NCBI GenBank assembly: GCA_964393815.1
Contig: CAYMUP010000013.1
Span: forward strand, 1-21,926
Reading direction: 5' to 3'
Source: JAGXIT01 sp964393815
GTDB lineage: Bacteria; Patescibacteriota; Saccharimonadia; Saccharimonadales; UBA4665
Length of the DNA stretch: 21,926 nt
Shown: positions 1 to 6,561 of the stretch, piece by piece
Numbering within the stretch: the stretch's first letter is position 1
Layout of the letters: each line of letters starts with the position of its first letter
Notes under the pieces: model-generated
What the model was told of the DNA's origin: nothing
Databases searched by the model: none
What the model saw: only the letters and a program-made list of their open reading frames with translations
Position numbers and translations under genes: made by a program

Positions 1-2
1 AC

Positions 3-659
3 CTATCCAAAGGACTATTGGGCGAAGACGTATCTGAGTTATTCGGCATTACAGTGCTCGCAAAGCTCCAGCTAGCCAGTCTGCGTCGCGCACGAGTCAA
101 ACAGGCGCTACGCAAACCATACTATCTATACGTCGATGAGTTCCAGAACTTTGCCACACCGAGCTTCGTACAAATGCTGAGCGAGGCCCGTAAATACAAG
201 CTCTTCCTGACGATGGCGGAACAATCTACCTCACAACAAGACGATCAGCAAATGGTGAGCGTCATTCTAGCAAATGTTGGTACTGTTATATGTTTCCGAA
301 CTGGCAACCCGAACGATGAGAGATTACTCTTGCCGCTGTTTGCCCCCTACATAGAACAAGGTGAGATTGCGAATCTCAATGCGTTTAACTTCTATGCTCG
401 TTTATCATCAGTTATTGCACAGGAGCCACTCAGCGGAAGAACGCTGTTGTTGGACTCTGCTGGTAGTGATGTTGTCGCAGAACAAGTCATTGAAGCATCA
501 CGAAAACAATATGCGCAAAAACCTAAACCCGAAACAGAATCAAAAGCGGAGCCCCTAAAAAGTAAAGCTAAGTCTAGGAAATCTGAGGAGAAAGCTGACA
601 GGCCCGAAGGTAGGACAAAATCAGCTGTAAAAATGTTAGGCCACCAGGAGTCAAACTAG
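3..659 (+). CDS. VirD4/TraG-type conjugative coupling ATPase, C-terminal fragment
   Basis: The reading frame is open from the first bases of the window, so this is the 3' part of a longer gene and the true start lies upstream. The visible part holds a Walker B-like stretch, YLYVDEFQNFATPSF, followed by LSEARKYKLFL and AEQSTSQQ, which is the pattern of type IV secretion coupling proteins (VirD4/TraG/TraD) and related HerA-type ATPases. These hexameric, inner-membrane-associated motors feed DNA or protein into a type IV channel. The last 60 or so residues are a lysine/glutamate-rich, probably disordered tail ending in HQESN. It is followed after one base by a convergent small gene. The family is clear; whether it serves conjugation or another export process cannot be told from this fragment. 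Confidence 0.85.
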   Translation, partial: LSKGLLGEDVSELFGITVLAKLQLASLRRARVKQALRKPYYLYVDEFQNFATPSFVQMLSEARKYKLFLTMAEQSTSQQDDQQMVSVILANVGTVICFRTGNPNDERLLLPLFAPYIEQGEIANLNAFNFYARLSSVIAQEPLSGRTLLLDSAGSDVVAEQVIEASRKQYAQKPKPETESKAEPLKSKAKSRKSEEKADRPEGRTKSAVKMLGHQESN

Positions 660-660
660 C

Positions 661-906
661 CTAACTACTAAGATCGCTCAGCCGCTTCAATGCTAGCCTG
701 AAATCATCATCAGATTGCACTGAATTGTCAGCGTGAGCTTCCTTCGCCCGATCGTAGAGACTCATAATTTCGATGGCTAGCTTTGGGTTCTTGCTGGCAA
801 TGAGATCTATATTGAATCCGAGTGCATTTATGTTTGCGCCATGCGCGGAGCTGGAAATCGCTATCGGGTTATCAGACTTGATTGTAATGCGTGTTTCGTT
901 GGTCAT
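661..906 (-). CDS. Small hypothetical protein, 81 aa
   Basis: I do not recognise this protein. It has no membrane segment or cysteine pattern; the middle (LGFNIDLIASKNPKLAIEIM) looks alpha/beta and the C-terminus (DDFRLALKRLSDL) is a likely helix. It ends one base from the convergent coupling-ATPase gene and is divergent from the Xre-type regulator, with 47 bases between the start codons. No convincing Shine-Dalgarno sequence stands before the ATG; instead a -10-like TATCAT lies 7 bases upstream, as expected for a leaderless transcript. The compact divergent arrangement suggests that the regulator next door may control it, which is inference. It is a real gene by position and codon pattern, but its function is unknown. 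Confidence 0.6.
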   Translation of the reverse strand: MTNETRITIKSDNPIAISSSAHGANINALGFNIDLIASKNPKLAIEIMSLYDRAKEAHADNSVQSDDDFRLALKRLSDLSS

Positions 907-913
907 TACCTCT

Positions 914-919
914 ATGATA
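914..919 (-). promoter_or_regulatory. -10 box, probable leaderless promoter for 81-aa gene
   Basis: On the minus strand TATCAT is followed by 7 bases and then the ATG at 906. Transcription would begin at or next to the start codon. No clear -35 element is visible. Confidence 0.4.
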
Positions 920-941
920 CACCCTTAGCTCGTAACAGTGG

Positions 942-947
942 TAAAAT
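942..947 (+). promoter_or_regulatory. -10 box, probable leaderless promoter for Xre regulator
   Basis: TAAAAT is followed by 6 bases and the ATG at 954, and no Shine-Dalgarno sequence is present. It lies back to back with the minus-strand box at 914-919, so both divergent promoters fit in a 47-base gap that the Xre protein could itself control. Confidence 0.45.
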
Positions 948-953
948 AGTGTT

Positions 954-1172
954 ATGAAAGATTCCGATGCAATTACTCTCAAAACAGCGAAGCGTCTACG
1001 CGCCATACGCATCGACCGCGGTCTTACCCAAGCTCAAGTAGCCGATAAGGCAAAGATGAGCGCAAACTACTATGCAAAGATTGAAAGAGCCGAAGTCCGG
1101 CCGTCTATTGATATGTATGAGAGAATCGCAAAAGCTCTAAAGACGTCATCTAAAGACCTATTCCCATTCTAA
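954..1172 (+). CDS. Xre/Cro-type helix-turn-helix regulator, 72 aa
   Basis: A stand-alone HTH_3 domain spans nearly the whole protein: KTAKRLRAIRIDRGLTQAQVADKAKMSANYYAKIERAEVRPSIDMYERIAKAL is interrupted only by normal loops. GLTQAQVA is helix 2, SANYYAKIER the recognition helix, and SIDMYERIAKAL the last helix. Such small proteins are dimeric repressors common in mobile elements, phages and restriction-modification or toxin-antitoxin loci. Here it sits between divergent genes and only 18 bases before a methyltransferase, so autoregulation and control of the neighbours are plausible. The start is supported by TAAAAT 6 bases upstream; there is no ribosome binding site. The DNA target is unknown. 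Confidence 0.9.
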   Translation: MKDSDAITLKTAKRLRAIRIDRGLTQAQVADKAKMSANYYAKIERAEVRPSIDMYERIAKALKTSSKDLFPF

Positions 1173-1178
1173 GTAGGC

Positions 1179-1184
1179 TATTAT
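1179..1184 (+). promoter_or_regulatory. -10 box, probable leaderless promoter for methyltransferase
   Basis: TATTAT ends 6 bases before the ATG at 1191, and the gap is AT-only with no Shine-Dalgarno sequence. The gene could also be read from the regulator's transcript, which ends just upstream. Confidence 0.35.
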
Positions 1185-1190
1185 ATATAA

Positions 1191-1874
1191 ATGAATAAAC
1201 TACAAGATTTTTGGAATAAAAATAGCGCACGTATACCCGATGATAAGGGCGAATCATTGTACGCGATTGAAAAAGAAAAGCTATTCCCACGGGCCTCAAG
1301 AGTCTGTGACTTAGGAGGAGGTACGGGCACGGACAGCATTTATTTTGCCCGTAAAGGCCACGACGTTGTACTTGTCGACATTGCAGACGAGCCTCTCTCA
1401 AAGGCGAGCATAAAGGCTGAGCAAGCAGACTTAAAGGACAAGATTACGACCCACCAGTGTGATTTTACTGGCGGTACGATCCCACTTCCTAGTGATAGTT
1501 ACGATGTAGTCTACTCTCGTCTAGCGCTACATTATTTCGAATCTGCCATATTGTCGCAAATTGTTGCAGAAATTTATCGAATACTTAAAGATGGCGGTAG
1601 TACCTATCTAACACTGAAATCCCCGGATGATAAAGCAGAAATGAAATATCTTGCTACGACCGCAAAAGAAGTTGAGGATGGCGTCTTCGATGAAGAGGGT
1701 CGTATCAAGACTCGCTACACCATTGAGCGTTTATCAAAAATTATTTCCGATGCGGGGATACCATCGGAGCAAGTTCAGGTACATGCGGTTACTGAAAAAT
1801 TAGGTAACGAGAATGACATTGTAAAATCTGGCAACGCTTCTTTCATTGTTAATGAGATTATCATTAGTAAGTAG
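1191..1874 (+). CDS. Class I SAM-dependent methyltransferase, 227 aa
   Basis: A Rossmann-type methyltransferase of the small-molecule (Methyltransf_11/25) kind. Motif I is VCDLGGGTGTDS at about residues 38-49, the acidic end of strand 2 is LVDIAD near residue 63, and the motif IV region is YDVVYSRLALHYF at 104-116, followed by ILKDGGSTYLTL, the usual strand 5 pattern. The product binds S-adenosylmethionine and methylates an unidentified substrate in the cytoplasm. There is no DNA-methylase motif (DPPY or PCQ), so it is not an obvious restriction-modification partner even though a nuclease-like gene is convergent with it. Its stop lies inside the end of that gene (11 shared bases). Confidence is high for the family and low for the substrate. 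Confidence 0.88.
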   Translation: MNKLQDFWNKNSARIPDDKGESLYAIEKEKLFPRASRVCDLGGGTGTDSIYFARKGHDVVLVDIADEPLSKASIKAEQADLKDKITTHQCDFTGGTIPLPSDSYDVVYSRLALHYFESAILSQIVAEIYRILKDGGSTYLTLKSPDDKAEMKYLATTAKEVEDGVFDEEGRIKTRYTIERLSKIISDAGIPSEQVQVHAVTEKLGNENDIVKSGNASFIVNEIIISK

Positions 1875-2370
1875 CTACTCTAAATAATTCATTGCGACCA
1901 ATTAGTACGCAATCATTACTCTCCGCGAGTCGCACCGCAACATTACTAAATTCGCTGTTTGTAATCACCATTGCTCTCTCGCATCCGTATAGCCTTAGGC
2001 CTGTAACAGCTTGACGAACAGCATCTGCTTTTACGAGTCCAGTGTAGCGCTTCACCTGAATACCCCAGCGAATGCCGTCCTTACTCGCGACTATATCTAT
2101 CCCGTAATCATACTTCTCGGTTAGGCATATATTGGTATATCCACATTTGCTCAGATGGCGAGCGACGTATCTCTCGAATTCGACTCCGTCCATGGCATCT
2201 ATGTCACGGAGAGTATGGCTACGAACAGCACCATGCGATAGCAGCAAATACCTGAATAGTATCTTTGCTATATACAACAGGGCTAGACCCAAGATGGCAT
2301 ATTGTGCCACTTCCCAGTAGTAGATGCTTAGTACGATGATTAATAAAACAAACATAGGTGAGCGACGCAT
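1864..2370 (-). CDS. Membrane-anchored Mrr-like restriction endonuclease-fold protein
   Basis: Residues 7-19 and about 23-44 are hydrophobic and form one or two membrane segments. Residues 60-160 match the Mrr_cat branch of the PD-(D/E)XK nuclease fold: FERYVARHL is the first helix, then YGIDIVA with Asp92, then WGIQVKRY with Gln105 and Lys107 (the QxK form of the catalytic motif), and ITNSEFSNVAV near the end. The family cuts DNA, in some members methylated DNA; membrane-tethered forms are known but their targets are usually undefined. GAGGAG stands 8 bases before the ATG. The stop of a truncated upstream reading frame overlaps the start as TAATG, so the two were translated in tandem. The tail overlaps the convergent methyltransferase. 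Confidence 0.8.
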   Translation of the reverse strand: MRRSPMFVLLIIVLSIYYWEVAQYAILGLALLYIAKILFRYLLLSHGAVRSHTLRDIDAMDGVEFERYVARHLSKCGYTNICLTEKYDYGIDIVASKDGIRWGIQVKRYTGLVKADAVRQAVTGLRLYGCERAMVITNSEFSNVAVRLAESNDCVLIGRNELFRVATY

Positions 2371-2507
2371 TAGTTTGACTCCTCATCTTCATAGACGCTG
2401 TCAATTTCTGAGATATCAAAGTCTAAGCTATCATCCTCAAAAGTTATATTCCCATACCGTTTCCCCAGCCAAGTTGAACACCAAGGGTGACCAAAATGAT
2501 TACCGTG
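2370..2507 (-). pseudogene. 3' remnant of a gene coupled to the Mrr-like gene
   Basis: Reading the minus strand, 45 codons run from a TGA at 2508-2510 to a TAA that overlaps the next start codon as TAATG. The frame has no usable ATG, GTG or TTG near its beginning. It encodes a coherent C-terminus: HFGHPWCSTWLGKRYGNITF followed by an acidic tail ending EDEESN. The composition and the coupling to the next gene say this was once a longer gene whose 5' part has been lost. The break falls at the edge of the 22-bp palindrome. I do not recognise the family. The alternative, a non-coding stretch with accidental coding character, seems less likely because of the exact stop-start overlap. Confidence 0.5.
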
Positions 2508-2558
2508 TCATAGCAACATAAAACAGCCGCATCTTACGGCTGTTTTATGTTGCTATGA
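2508..2558. repeat. 22-bp perfect palindrome with 7-base loop (possible terminator)
   Basis: The left arm 2508-2529 and right arm 2537-2558 are perfect reverse complements around the loop CATCTTA. The core AAAACAGCCG/CGGCTGTTTT looks like a bidirectional rho-independent terminator, but the arms continue for a further 12 bp (TCATAGCAACAT / ATGTTGCTATGA), which is far longer than a terminator needs. It sits exactly where the truncated gene breaks off and just before the DUF5343 promoter, so it may be the end of an inserted unit. Confidence 0.75.
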
Positions 2559-2580
2559 AAAATGACGTAATGTTTAACAG

Positions 2581-2619
2581 GTTAGTATTGTGTATATTAC
2601 CGTAAAATAATATACTAAC
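2581..2619 (+). promoter_or_regulatory. Promoter with 8-bp inverted repeat operator
   Basis: TTGTGT (2588-2593), a 17-base spacer and TATACT (2611-2616) form a sigma70-type promoter for the DUF5343-HEPN pair. The inverted repeat GTTAGTAT (2581-2588) / ATACTAAC (2612-2619) overlaps both promoter elements, the position expected for a repressor binding site, perhaps for the DUF5343 protein itself. Confidence 0.5.
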
Positions 2620-2641
2620 AGCATAAGGACCGGAGGAAATC

Positions 2642-3277
2642 GTGGCGCTAACAACATCATACTTATTGACTACCAAAAACGTAGAGCCATTTTTTAATAG
2701 TATTGTAAGTGCCAGGGCGCCAGAACGGTTTACTCAGAAGTTCCTAGAAAGTCTTGAATTTAAGAGTACTAACGACCGACTCTATATTGCCGTTCTGAAA
2801 GGACTAGGTTTTATTGACGAGAGTGGTGCACCTACATCTCGTTATTACGACTATATGGACCAAACGCTGTCAAAAAGCGTACTGGCCGAAGCAATCATGG
2901 AGGCGTATGAGGATCTTTTTAACGTCAATGTTGAAGCGTACAAACTTACGGAAGAAGAAGTTAAAAATAAATTACGAACTCTTACCCAGGGTAAATATAC
3001 AGACAACGTTCTTTCTTTAATGGCTAAGACTTTCAAGGCATTATCCTCCTACGCGACATGGGGGGCAAAGAAGCCGGTAAAAAACGCGATAAGTGAAAAA
3101 CCAAAAGTCGAGAGTACAAAGGAGACGCCAGTCCCATCAATAGGCATCCCTGTAGAAACTAATAATATTCCGAGCCAATTGGGCTTACATTATAATATTC
3201 AGATTCATCTTCCTGAGACAAGGGATCCTGCTGTGTACGACGCCCTATTCAAGAGTCTCAAAGATCATTTATTATGA
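2642..3277 (+). CDS. DUF5343 family protein, 211 aa
   Basis: The first 145 residues match DUF5343: SARAPERFTQKFLESLEFKS, then TNDRLYIAVLKGLGFIDESG, then APTSRYYDYMD, a winged-helix-like arrangement often seen in small regulators or nuclease partners. After a low-complexity linker (about 145-180, Lys/Pro/Thr rich) comes HYNIQIHLPETRDPAVYDALFKSL, which resembles the tail seen on proteins that work with HEPN partners. The start is GTG, chosen because GGAGG stands 5 bases upstream. The gene overlaps the next by ATGA, so the two are translationally coupled. The function of DUF5343 is not established; the context suggests an antitoxin-like or sensor partner of the HEPN protein. Confidence 0.8.
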   Translation: MALTTSYLLTTKNVEPFFNSIVSARAPERFTQKFLESLEFKSTNDRLYIAVLKGLGFIDESGAPTSRYYDYMDQTLSKSVLAEAIMEAYEDLFNVNVEAYKLTEEEVKNKLRTLTQGKYTDNVLSLMAKTFKALSSYATWGAKKPVKNAISEKPKVESTKETPVPSIGIPVETNNIPSQLGLHYNIQIHLPETRDPAVYDALFKSLKDHLL

Positions 3278-3849
3278 TAGACCTTTATTCTTATGTATTT
3301 CGAGCATTAGTGACCGAAGAGTCCCTCGATAATGCTGGCAGGTTGAATAAGCGTAAACAACAGGCGGCAGATATTGAGCTACAGTACGAACAGCTTGGCA
3401 TGAACGATATGGATCCAAATATTGTTGAAATCGCTGAAACTATGACGATTGTCTATACCGCTATCCATTCATTCGAGAATACTGTAAGGAGCTTTATAAC
3501 TCAGAAGCTTCAAGAAGAAAAAGGTACAGATTGGTGGGAAAAATCTGTAAAAAAGGAAATCCGAACTCGAGCAGAACAAAGGAGAGACTCCGAGCAAGCC
3601 ATTAGATGGCATTCTGCACGTGGTGAAAATCTAATCGATTACACTGAATTCGGTGATCTTGTATCCATAATTTCCGGAAATTGGAACTTGTTCGAGGCGC
3701 ATATAAGCAACATAGATTGGGCGAAAGAAATCATTGGTACAATTGAAAAATCAAGAAATGTAATAATGCATGGCGGTACATTAAAAAAGACCGATACAGA
3801 ACGGGTAGGAATGTATATACGCGATTGGTTAAGGCAGGTCGGTAGCTAA
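3274..3849 (+). CDS. Swt1-type HEPN domain protein, putative RNase
   Basis: An all-helical 191-residue protein whose C-terminal half carries the HEPN signature RNVIMHGG: Arg161 and His166 form the R-x4-H pair that is the RNase active site in this superfamily. The region from DPNIVEIAETMTIVYTAIHSFEN through FVITQ-like helices and KEIRTRAEQRR fits the HEPN_Swt1 type, where a long first helix bears an acidic residue and precedes the RxH helix. HEPN RNases cut tRNA or mRNA in toxin-antitoxin, abortive infection and CRISPR systems. Coupling by ATGA to the DUF5343 gene and the shared operator-like promoter argue for a two-component module. The tail overlaps the convergent recombinase by 21 bases. 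RNase activity is inferred. Confidence 0.78.
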   Translation: MIDLYSYVFRALVTEESLDNAGRLNKRKQQAADIELQYEQLGMNDMDPNIVEIAETMTIVYTAIHSFENTVRSFITQKLQEEKGTDWWEKSVKKEIRTRAEQRRDSEQAIRWHSARGENLIDYTEFGDLVSIISGNWNLFEAHISNIDWAKEIIGTIEKSRNVIMHGGTLKKTDTERVGMYIRDWLRQVGS

Positions 3850-5100
3850 CACAATCATTCTATTGTGTAGCCTGAGGTTAAGACTTAAGTTTCTGACTAA
3901 CCTCGTTTTCTCAAAATTCGTGCCATTTTGGACTACGTACTTTATGTAGTCTCTCGCGATATTACCTCTGTCGTAGTTGTCTTGTGCAGATGTCATGATA
4001 GCAAAAAATTTGTTCTGTGCGCTTAGTAAACTTGGCTCGACTGACATTCTATCAAAATTTAATTCATGGCTTATAGATATTAAACCCGCCTCTATGTCGG
4101 CTTCTTTAGCAAACGATTCCCGACAATTATGATCTACTTGGCGCGAGCAATGATAGTAAGTGAACTTGCTTATCACCCCGCTCTTTAATCTCTTAATTTT
4201 CTCCTCGCCAACGACACTCGATCCACAAGTGTAGCACTTCAGAAACTGTTTATAAGGAAAGGGTTTAGCTCCCCATTTGGATTTCGGTGGCACAGTTAAT
4301 GCCTTTTGGACTTTTTCAAATTGTCCTTTGTTTATTAATGGTTCGTGTTTGCCGTGATACCAGTTACCGCTACCGGTGGGATACTCGAATTCACCGTAGT
4401 AAAAAGTATTTTTTAGTATTTTATAAATCATACTAAGCGGTATCGTTTTACCAGTACGTGTCGTGACTTTGTTTTCTATCAGCCACTGTTTGATATGTCG
4501 GCCACTTTTTCCCTCGGCCGACATATCAAATATTTGACGTATGTAAGGCGCTCGTCCTTCGTCAACGATTACGTCCTTGCCATTGCCCGCTGCGCCACGC
4601 GTGAAATAGCCGAGCGGTGGCATACACGGCCGCCAACCCATTTCGCATTTAGCTCGTATACCACGCTTCACATTCACTCCACGATTATCGTTCTCAAGTT
4701 TTGCCTGCGAACAAAGAATCATGAGTAAAAATTTCTCATTCGGTGTATTGCTGAAGCTTTGTCCAAAAGTACGTATTTGCTCCAGCTTGCCACTGTCCAT
4801 GAGATCAACTAGCGAGCCGAGGTCTCCGGCATTACGAGAGAGTCGATCGGGCGCCCAGGTCAGAATGCCGTTATATTTACCACTTCTTAGATCCTCGAGC
4901 AACTCGTTGAACACTGGCCTGTTGCCAGATTGCTTAGCTGAGTAGCTTTCTTGCTTAGTTTCTACGACATTCAGCCTGTCGCGCTCAGCCGTGGCCATCA
5001 TCTCTTTTAGCTGAGAGTCGATCGACATGGCCTGGCGTTCATCTTGCTCGCTCGATTTACGAGCATAGAGGCAGTATTTTATCTGTAGGTTGGTCTCCAT
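3829..5100 (-). CDS. Large serine recombinase (site-specific integrase), 423 aa
   Basis: Domains in order: an N-terminal resolvase catalytic domain (about 8-150) with the nucleophile in YARKSS (Ser16) and the conserved DRLSR at 85-89; a recombinase domain (about 160-270) starting MPPLGYF; a zinc ribbon with CYTC (Cys289, Cys292) and HC...NC (Cys318, Cys326); and a short helical end. Such enzymes integrate or excise phages, transposons and conjugative elements through a covalent phosphoserine intermediate at short att sites. At 423 residues it is on the short side for the large serine recombinases and lacks the long coiled coil region typical of phage integrases. All catalytic residues are present. 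It marks the surrounding accessory genes as mobile or once mobile; att sites cannot be identified by eye. Confidence 0.92.
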   Translation of the reverse strand: METNLQIKYCLYARKSSEQDERQAMSIDSQLKEMMATAERDRLNVVETKQESYSAKQSGNRPVFNELLEDLRSGKYNGILTWAPDRLSRNAGDLGSLVDLMDSGKLEQIRTFGQSFSNTPNEKFLLMILCSQAKLENDNRGVNVKRGIRAKCEMGWRPCMPPLGYFTRGAAGNGKDVIVDEGRAPYIRQIFDMSAEGKSGRHIKQWLIENKVTTRTGKTIPLSMIYKILKNTFYYGEFEYPTGSGNWYHGKHEPLINKGQFEKVQKALTVPPKSKWGAKPFPYKQFLKCYTCGSSVVGEEKIKRLKSGVISKFTYYHCSRQVDHNCRESFAKEADIEAGLISISHELNFDRMSVEPSLLSAQNKFFAIMTSAQDNYDRGNIARDYIKYVVQNGTNFEKTRLVRNLSLNLRLHNRMIVLATDLP

Positions 5101-5152
5101 ACATGATACACATTAGCTCGATAAAATATAAAGTCCAGTTATTTAGCGGAGA

Positions 5153-5770
5153 TTATCTGAATTCGGGCAGTACGCGTATTTGCAGCTTGTAGTTTGCATC
5201 GCTGTACTCACAAAGTAAGGTGAGTTCCAGGCTCTCTTTGTCCAGGTAGTTTTTGTAGGTCGCGTAGCCTTCCTGCGTGCCGCTCTGGTTGCCCTTAGTG
5301 CCTGGGTTGAGCCCGGCAATCCGCATAGCTTCATCAATCTTATTGAATACCTGGTCCTGCTTGCATTTACCCATCTGTGGCAAATCCATGTTAACGGTCG
5401 TTACTTTGCCAGTATTCTGCTTCTTAAGTGGGTCGGTCGGATCATCGCGCCCACCATCCTCAAAGAATAACTTGTATCCGGCTTTGTCGGCACGTATCTG
5501 CGTACTGTTAGCTGGATCGTAGGTCTGGCCAAATTCCGACGCAACTTCGCTCATAGGGCGATTTAGGTACGTATCGAATTTAGGAGCGGGATGCGCAGCT
5601 TCTGCTTTGCTAGTATCGGTTTTGGATACCTGTTCATCAGTCTTCTTTTCGCCACCGAATATTGCCGATGCGACTGCAATAATAATTATTATGATAATGG
5701 GCAGGATTAGGACGGTCATCGTCTTTTCGCCATTTGACATATCTTTCCACTCTTTTTGTTTGGTAGCCAT
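5153..5770 (-). CDS. Single-pass membrane protein of unknown function, 205 aa
   Basis: I chose the ATG at 5770 because AAGGAG precedes it at good spacing; the longer open frame to 5848 runs through a terminator hairpin and is not likely used. A short charged N-terminus is followed by a strongly hydrophobic run at about 17-38 (VLILPIIIIIIIAVASAIF), then a Lys/Thr/Asp-rich linker and a globular domain of about 140 residues that has two cysteines (MGKCKQD and LLCEYSD) able to form a disulfide. It is presumably anchored with the globular part outside. I recognise no family. Upstream lies a structured leader with a terminator, so expression is probably attenuated. Confidence 0.8.
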   Translation of the reverse strand: MATKQKEWKDMSNGEKTMTVLILPIIIIIIIAVASAIFGGEKKTDEQVSKTDTSKAEAAHPAPKFDTYLNRPMSEVASEFGQTYDPANSTQIRADKAGYKLFFEDGGRDDPTDPLKKQNTGKVTTVNMDLPQMGKCKQDQVFNKIDEAMRIAGLNPGTKGNQSGTQEGYATYKNYLDKESLELTLLCEYSDANYKLQIRVLPEFR

Positions 5771-5953
5771 GGTTTTCTCCTTGTTCAGGTTAATAGTCCG
5801 TGGCGTCCAAATAAAAAGGACAGCCACGCTGGACTGTCTAGGACCCAAGCAAACGTATTACGTCTACTCTTTTTTACGTAGCTGCCCATTTTATGACGCA
5901 ACTACGCATAATGCGTATATCATTTACTTGAATCCTAGACAATTATCATTATA
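5771..5953 (-). promoter_or_regulatory. Structured leader with candidate attenuator for gene 5153-5770
   Basis: On the minus strand a TATAAT box (5953-5948) would start transcription near 5941. The very first bases, TGTCTAGGA (5941-5933), are perfectly complementary to TCCTAGACA (5843-5835), closing a roughly 90-base region that holds further small stems (TACGC-ATTAT-GCGTA; TACGT...ACGTA). The 3' strand of this long-range stem shares bases with the 5' arm of the terminator that follows. A third pairing downstream, GTGGC-t-GTCC with GGAC-GCCAC, would place the terminator's U-tract in a loop. These mutually exclusive folds resemble a riboswitch or other attenuator. No known class is recognised. 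Confidence 0.4.
5812..5838 (-). terminator. Rho-independent terminator within the leader
   Basis: Minus strand: GACAG-t-CC, loop AGCGT, GG-CTGTC, then CTTTTTATTT. No gene ends here, and it stands 42 bases before the ATG of the membrane protein, so it makes sense only as an attenuator or as the end of a small leader RNA. Confidence 0.6.
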
Positions 5954-5975
5954 CCGTGAAAGAAGGAAAAAAGTT

Positions 5976-5981
5976 TATAAT
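5976..5981 (+). promoter_or_regulatory. -10 box, probable leaderless promoter
   Basis: A perfect TATAAT is followed by 7 bases and the ATG at 5989, with no Shine-Dalgarno sequence. The minus-strand TATAAT at 5948-5953 makes this a compact divergent promoter pair. Confidence 0.5.
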
Positions 5982-5988
5982 AAGTTGC

Positions 5989-6561
5989 ATGGAGAAGATA
6001 TTAAACTCAACAATACTGGCTGCACTAATAGCTGCCACTACAACAATGTTGGGTTTCTTTATTAACGAATACATAACAAGGCGTCGTAATGAAAAACAAG
6101 AGTTGAAGCAAGCATATGGTGACGTCATATCGTCAGCCCGCAATATACGAAGAACTCTCATTGTATTTCACGAATTCAATATTTCATTTCGTTCAATGAT
6201 GCATATGATTCGGGACGGAGACGCTTCATCTATCACTGAACTTGAAATACAGAAACAAGCTGCCTTTAATTATGAAGAGAAGGCTAATAGCTACAGGGAT
6301 ATTCTCACCACACAACAAGGTCAGCTTGATAAGGCATTCTTCATACTGATTGGAACAGAAAAAGACCACTTAATTAAACGTTGGAAAAATAAATCAAAAG
6401 ACAGGGACGACAAGGCGCTACAATCATCTATCGAGAAGATCCTAAGCTATAAAGGCGATGCAGACACTTTTGATGATGCTAAGTATTCAGTCGACACGTA
6501 CTTCGATAAACCCTTGAAGAATATCCAGCGAATATGTAGTGGCAGAATGCGAAAACTTTGA
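5989..6561 (+). CDS. Membrane-anchored helical protein, first gene of HEPN cassette
   Basis: I place the start at the ATG at 5989 (190 aa), since a perfect TATAAT stands 7 bases before it; a GTG at 5956 in the same frame would add 11 residues but has neither a ribosome binding site nor room for that promoter. Residues 6-27 form one transmembrane segment (TILAALIAATTTMLGFFI) followed by the positive RRRNEK, so the long charged helical remainder is likely cytoplasmic. It includes several predicted helices (IRRTLIVFHEFNISFRSMM; YEEKANSYRDILTTQQGQL). No family is recognised. Its last 23 bases overlap the HEPN gene, which ties the two functionally: a membrane sensor, anchor or inhibitor for the HEPN protein is a reasonable guess. 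Confidence 0.72.
   Translation: MEKILNSTILAALIAATTTMLGFFINEYITRRRNEKQELKQAYGDVISSARNIRRTLIVFHEFNISFRSMMHMIRDGDASSITELEIQKQAAFNYEEKANSYRDILTTQQGQLDKAFFILIGTEKDHLIKRWKNKSKDRDDKALQSSIEKILSYKGDADTFDDAKYSVDTYFDKPLKNIQRICSGRMRKL

Noticed and set aside
1191..2370. Restriction-modification pair formed by the methyltransferase and Mrr-like gene
   Set aside because: The methyltransferase lacks DNA-methylase motifs, and the genes are convergent rather than co-transcribed.
2132..2521. Plus-strand frames of 62-65 codons
   Set aside because: Antisense to the Mrr-like gene and its truncated partner; no ribosome binding site.
4495..4945. Two plus-strand frames of 74-77 codons inside the recombinase gene
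   Set aside because: Antisense to a well supported gene, with no start signals.
5771..5848. N-terminal extension of the membrane protein gene
   Set aside because: It would have to be read through the terminator hairpin, while the ATG at 5770 has AAGGAG.
5903..5915. Palindrome ACGCATAATGCGT as a stand-alone operator
   Set aside because: It lies inside the leader and is better explained as one of its internal stems; no second copy is seen.
5607..6065. 152-codon frame on the plus strand
   Set aside because: Antisense to the membrane protein gene and its leader; no start signal; the hydrophobic stretch comes from the opposite strand's membrane helix.
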